Positions 61,107-64,000 of a DNA stretch of 64,000 nt are shown here, piece by piece (the stretch's first letter is position 1; each line of letters opens with the position of its first letter). The notes beneath the pieces are model-generated. The model was not told the origin of the DNA. It saw only the letters and a program-made list of their open reading frames with translations, and did not search any database. Origin of the DNA: Alentia gelatinosa (Eukaryota; Annelida; Polychaeta; Phyllodocida; Polynoidae); NCBI GenBank assembly GCA_950022655.1, contig OX465579.1, forward strand, positions 140,191,118 to 140,255,117, given 5' to 3'. The translations under genes and the position numbers were made by a program.

Positions 61107-61854
61107 GCTAAAGCCCAATGCACATTTACCGAATTCGGAAGATCGATGTACCTTTGTCGACGACAAAGGAACGGTACTTTGTCTCAGGTGAGGCCTCCTG
61201 GAGTGGGATTCACACGAAGAGACTCCTGTACCTGAGACTGGTGTACTTCACACCTTTTCTCTAGTCTCAGACAATTCTCGTTTGGTAAAGGATTCTCATG
61301 GCTAAGTACTTTTATCAGTCTCAAGGAAAAATGGCGAATTTGATTCACATGGGAGGACACACCTGGTACATAATCTCAGACATAGTCACAGTGACCACTC
61401 ACCTTGGGACTCAATTACCCTTGATGTGAAGGGTGTTACAAACATGTAATCATGCTTGCTGGCCTCCTATTGGCTAGGGCAGGTACATAGTCGCAGCAAG
61501 TCCATTTGTCTCACCAAAATGTCCCTATAGATTTTAAACCTGTTTAAAGTCAAAATCTTATGAGATTCTGTTCCTTGTTAGGGGTGATTGTCGCCGACAA
61601 TTGCAAGGGAAAAAAGTTGTCTCAGCAAAATGGAACCCTGTCATTCACACGAGGAGATTGTGTTCCAGTACCAAATCTCAACAGGATTTGTCTCAGACAA
61701 ACACTTTGTGAGGTACATGGATCCCACCGTGTGAATCCCATTTAACGGAGTCGGCCCTAGTCGGTAGAAGGCAAGAGTCCAAGATTAGTGAACCCCCCTA
61801 CCTTGAGATGTTCTATTGTCACTCACCAAAGGTTCATCAAAATGTTGATAAATC
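61107..61854. mobile_element. TIR element, copy B (diverged, core inverted)
   Basis: The left end (AAAGCCCAATGCACATTTACC, then CGATGTACCTTTGTCGACGA) aligns with copy A at 46635. The right half keeps GAGGTACATGGATCCCACCG and CATTTAACGGAGTCG. The right end is damaged by about 55 extra bases and survives only as GTTCTATTGTC-ACTCACCAAAGG and following bases. The core 61517-61701 is the reverse complement of copy A 47066-47249, at roughly 90 percent identity. No transposase is present. The first 70 bases of this copy match copy A less well than copy A's own ends match each other, so it is an older or separately evolved copy. Confidence 0.8.
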
Positions 61855-64000
61855 CAGTCGACGTCAACGAAACATTGGGAAAAAATCCTCCCCCCTGTGG
61901 TGCGTACCAATATTGGTCCATAACTAGCATGAATTCGTTATTTGGTGAAAAAGAAATGGAGGTGCCACACTCAGATATGTGGTCAGGTGTGGTCCCTCAC
62001 CGATTAATGCCCACAGATTGACCAACGACTAGAATCGTAACGCAGTCGGCAGGGTAGAACTTGTTTTCTTTTTTTAAATAATGTTTATTGACATTAAGTT
62101 CATTCGCCGATATTTAGGCGATCTTCCACATCTTATCCATGTCGGTAAATGTAAACTGATTTACTAACACCCACCACCCCCTCTCTGGTATCCTGCTATG
62201 ATGGCCACATGTTGGCCAAATTCACCCGAGTATTTTGCTGTACATCGACTCCAATTACATGCTTTACGATGTGAGCCTGCAGTATAACTTTAGATAAATG
62301 TATACATGCAACGGACCCCGGTTTGTATGCTGGCGGTACCAGGTCACTCCACGCATTTCCCCTTTTGCACCCTAGCGCTGCAAATTGTTGCAACCAACCC
62401 AAAATTGATTTCGTGCTAATCGCTAACACACAGTCCTAATTTAGGCCCGATAAGCCCCCAGGCTTTTGCCCAAAGGCCTTTTGATCTCTCTACTGCATGT
62501 TACCTGAGTTAGCGAATAGTGTGTTGCTGTCCCACTGGGGGGCGTTTTGCGTGTTATCGGGTCTCCCGGCCTCCGTAGAGAGTAGGAAACCACCCGACAT
62601 AGTTTGCGTCCCGCGAAATCTTCGCTGGCGATAAAGGGGGAGGCGGCAGAGATGATTAACCCACACGGTAAGGCCGCCCCTGGGATCCCTCCCTCCACGG
62701 GCTCACACACTGGAGACCTACACAAAGCTAAATGCGTTTTTTCACCCGGGGTCTCGCACGGAACCACCGATGAGCGCCTCAAAGTCTGCCAGCAGCAGAA
62801 TCAACCGCAACCCAAACCTAACCTACATATTGTAAACAAGGGTGAAACGCCATTGCGTTTCACGAAACGGAACACGAGAGCTGACACGCAACTCCTCCTG
62901 TAAACCTCTTTGCATGGCGGGCATTGGGTGGCCTACATCTGGTAGTCTTTTTTTAAGCCTGGATGGGTTTGTTATGCATAAAGTAGCACTTACTGGTATG
63001 ATGTAGGTGAATAGATGATATAGAAAGGTCCCACAGCTGGTTTGTTACTATGACACCCCATTGAATACAGACTCCAATCCTGTATAATGTGTTATGTTTT
63101 ATTGCTTTAATTATTGTATAGTGAAAAAAGCTTTGCATTTTCCCGTTAGCGCCCTACATCTAGTTGTATCACTAAGATTGGCAACAGCATTCAATGAGAT
63201 TCTGGGATCCTCTGTCAGCAAACGACTCTGATTATCAGGCCAGGTGATCACCGGATAGCACCGCATCTGAGATTTTTAAATTCCCTTTGCGACCACAGGT
63301 GTCGTTTCATTGGCACTCGAAAATACTATTTATTACTTCTGAAAACATGCCTTTTATAGATTTTGAAAATCAATGAATAACAAGGGAACCTACTTTCATC
63401 TCAGTTGGCATCAATATGCCTGCCTCGTAGGCATTGAGTCAGGTGCAGTGATTCATGAGAAGTTACCTTGAACTATGTACGTACATAATGTTTGGTACGG
63501 AAACGTCGATATTCAATTAATCAGTGTCTGTCTGCGACCGTCAGTGGTATCGCAGATGCCTTTAATACGAGTCCTACAGTGATAATAAACGCGGGGCCCG
63601 CCGCGCGCGACCAAGACTCGAGCCTCTCCTGTGCCTTCACTTATCTTTGCTGGGGAAAGTTGGCCTCCGACCTTATCAAACGCCGTAAAAGATCCCCCAC
63701 CCCGCGAAGGAGCACGCCGATCTGTCTGCCGTTTGATAAGGGGTCAATAAACGTTAGCCTGACGGGGCCTACGGCCATTTCTGCGCGGGCCGACTTTGGA
63801 AGCCACTGCCTCTCAAAGTGACTGGCGGTGGAACTTCCGCACGCGGTATGCAATCAAATTCAAATAAACGCAGTGTCAGAAGTAAACCTGGCCTTGATTT
63901 GACCTTCCAGGTGGCTGGATGGAGGTTGCACTTAGCGGTTCGTGTTCCGTCAGGAGGTGCTGTCTGTCTGGTCTAGGTAGTTATATGGGGGCGTGGGGTA
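61855..64000. other. no gene recognised; G+C-rich blocks at 62440-62900 and 63540-63960
   Basis: Both blocks are open on both strands (up to 113 codons) without recognised domains. On the minus strand at 63641-63853 the frame contains NGRQIGVLLRGVGDLL, which faintly recalls a reverse transcriptase block but is too weak to call. The stretch between the blocks is AT-rich. Confidence 0.35.

Noticed and set aside
63641..63853. Reverse transcriptase fragment on the minus strand
   Set aside because: Only a faint resemblance (GRQIGVLLRG) without flanking RT motifs.
1..64000. Bacterial operon, phage or organelle genome
   Set aside because: No long tightly packed frames or ribosome-binding sites; the abundance of microsatellites, LINE relics and MITEs indicates nuclear metazoan DNA.

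Overview
The window reads as non-coding DNA from a metazoan nuclear genome, most likely a marine invertebrate; nothing seen fixes the phylum. The signs are AT-rich intergenic or intronic sequence, long GA, TA and CA microsatellites, decayed LINE retrotransposons, inverted-repeat (MITE-like and foldback) DNA elements, short islands of G+C- and CpG-rich sequence, and no reading frame longer than about 280 codons outside simple repeats. No complete protein-coding gene, rRNA or convincing tRNA was recognised. Most short frames are chance openings or translated microsatellite.

Layout. 1-589 holds a 256-bp direct duplication with a 333-bp period. 1107-1283 is a GA/GACA microsatellite. 8863-9452 is a 590-bp element with terminal inverted repeats. 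9660-10330 is a CpG-rich patch with nested hairpins. 14282-14864 is the C-terminal end of a LINE ORF2 relic. Directly after it comes a 2.2-kb foldback-type element (14869-17098), flanked by a GTAC duplication and filled with tetranucleotide and 16-bp minisatellite arms that are complementary to each other. 19709-19980 has two hairpins. 25724-26570 is a decayed LINE reverse transcriptase with recognisable motifs. 34631-34839 is a compact MITE. 41580-42067 holds two copies of an 88-bp repeat. 46635-47405 and 61107-61854 are two copies of one TIR element family; their central segments lie in opposite orientation. 48510-48799 is a third LINE C-terminal relic, from a different family than the one at 14.3 kb.

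The best hints of host function are weak but specific: a possible first coding exon with an Inr, a Kozak start and a GTGAGT donor (46066-46125); a TATA promoter candidate with upstream E-boxes and a TCF-type site (52205-52396); and a possible exon after a strong acceptor (49647-49996). G+C-rich islands of roughly 0.2-0.8 kb are scattered through the AT-rich background and may be regulatory, but this cannot be shown from one sequence.

The most notable biology is mobile-element structure: the foldback element that seems to have split a LINE, and the TIR family whose core is flipped between two copies.
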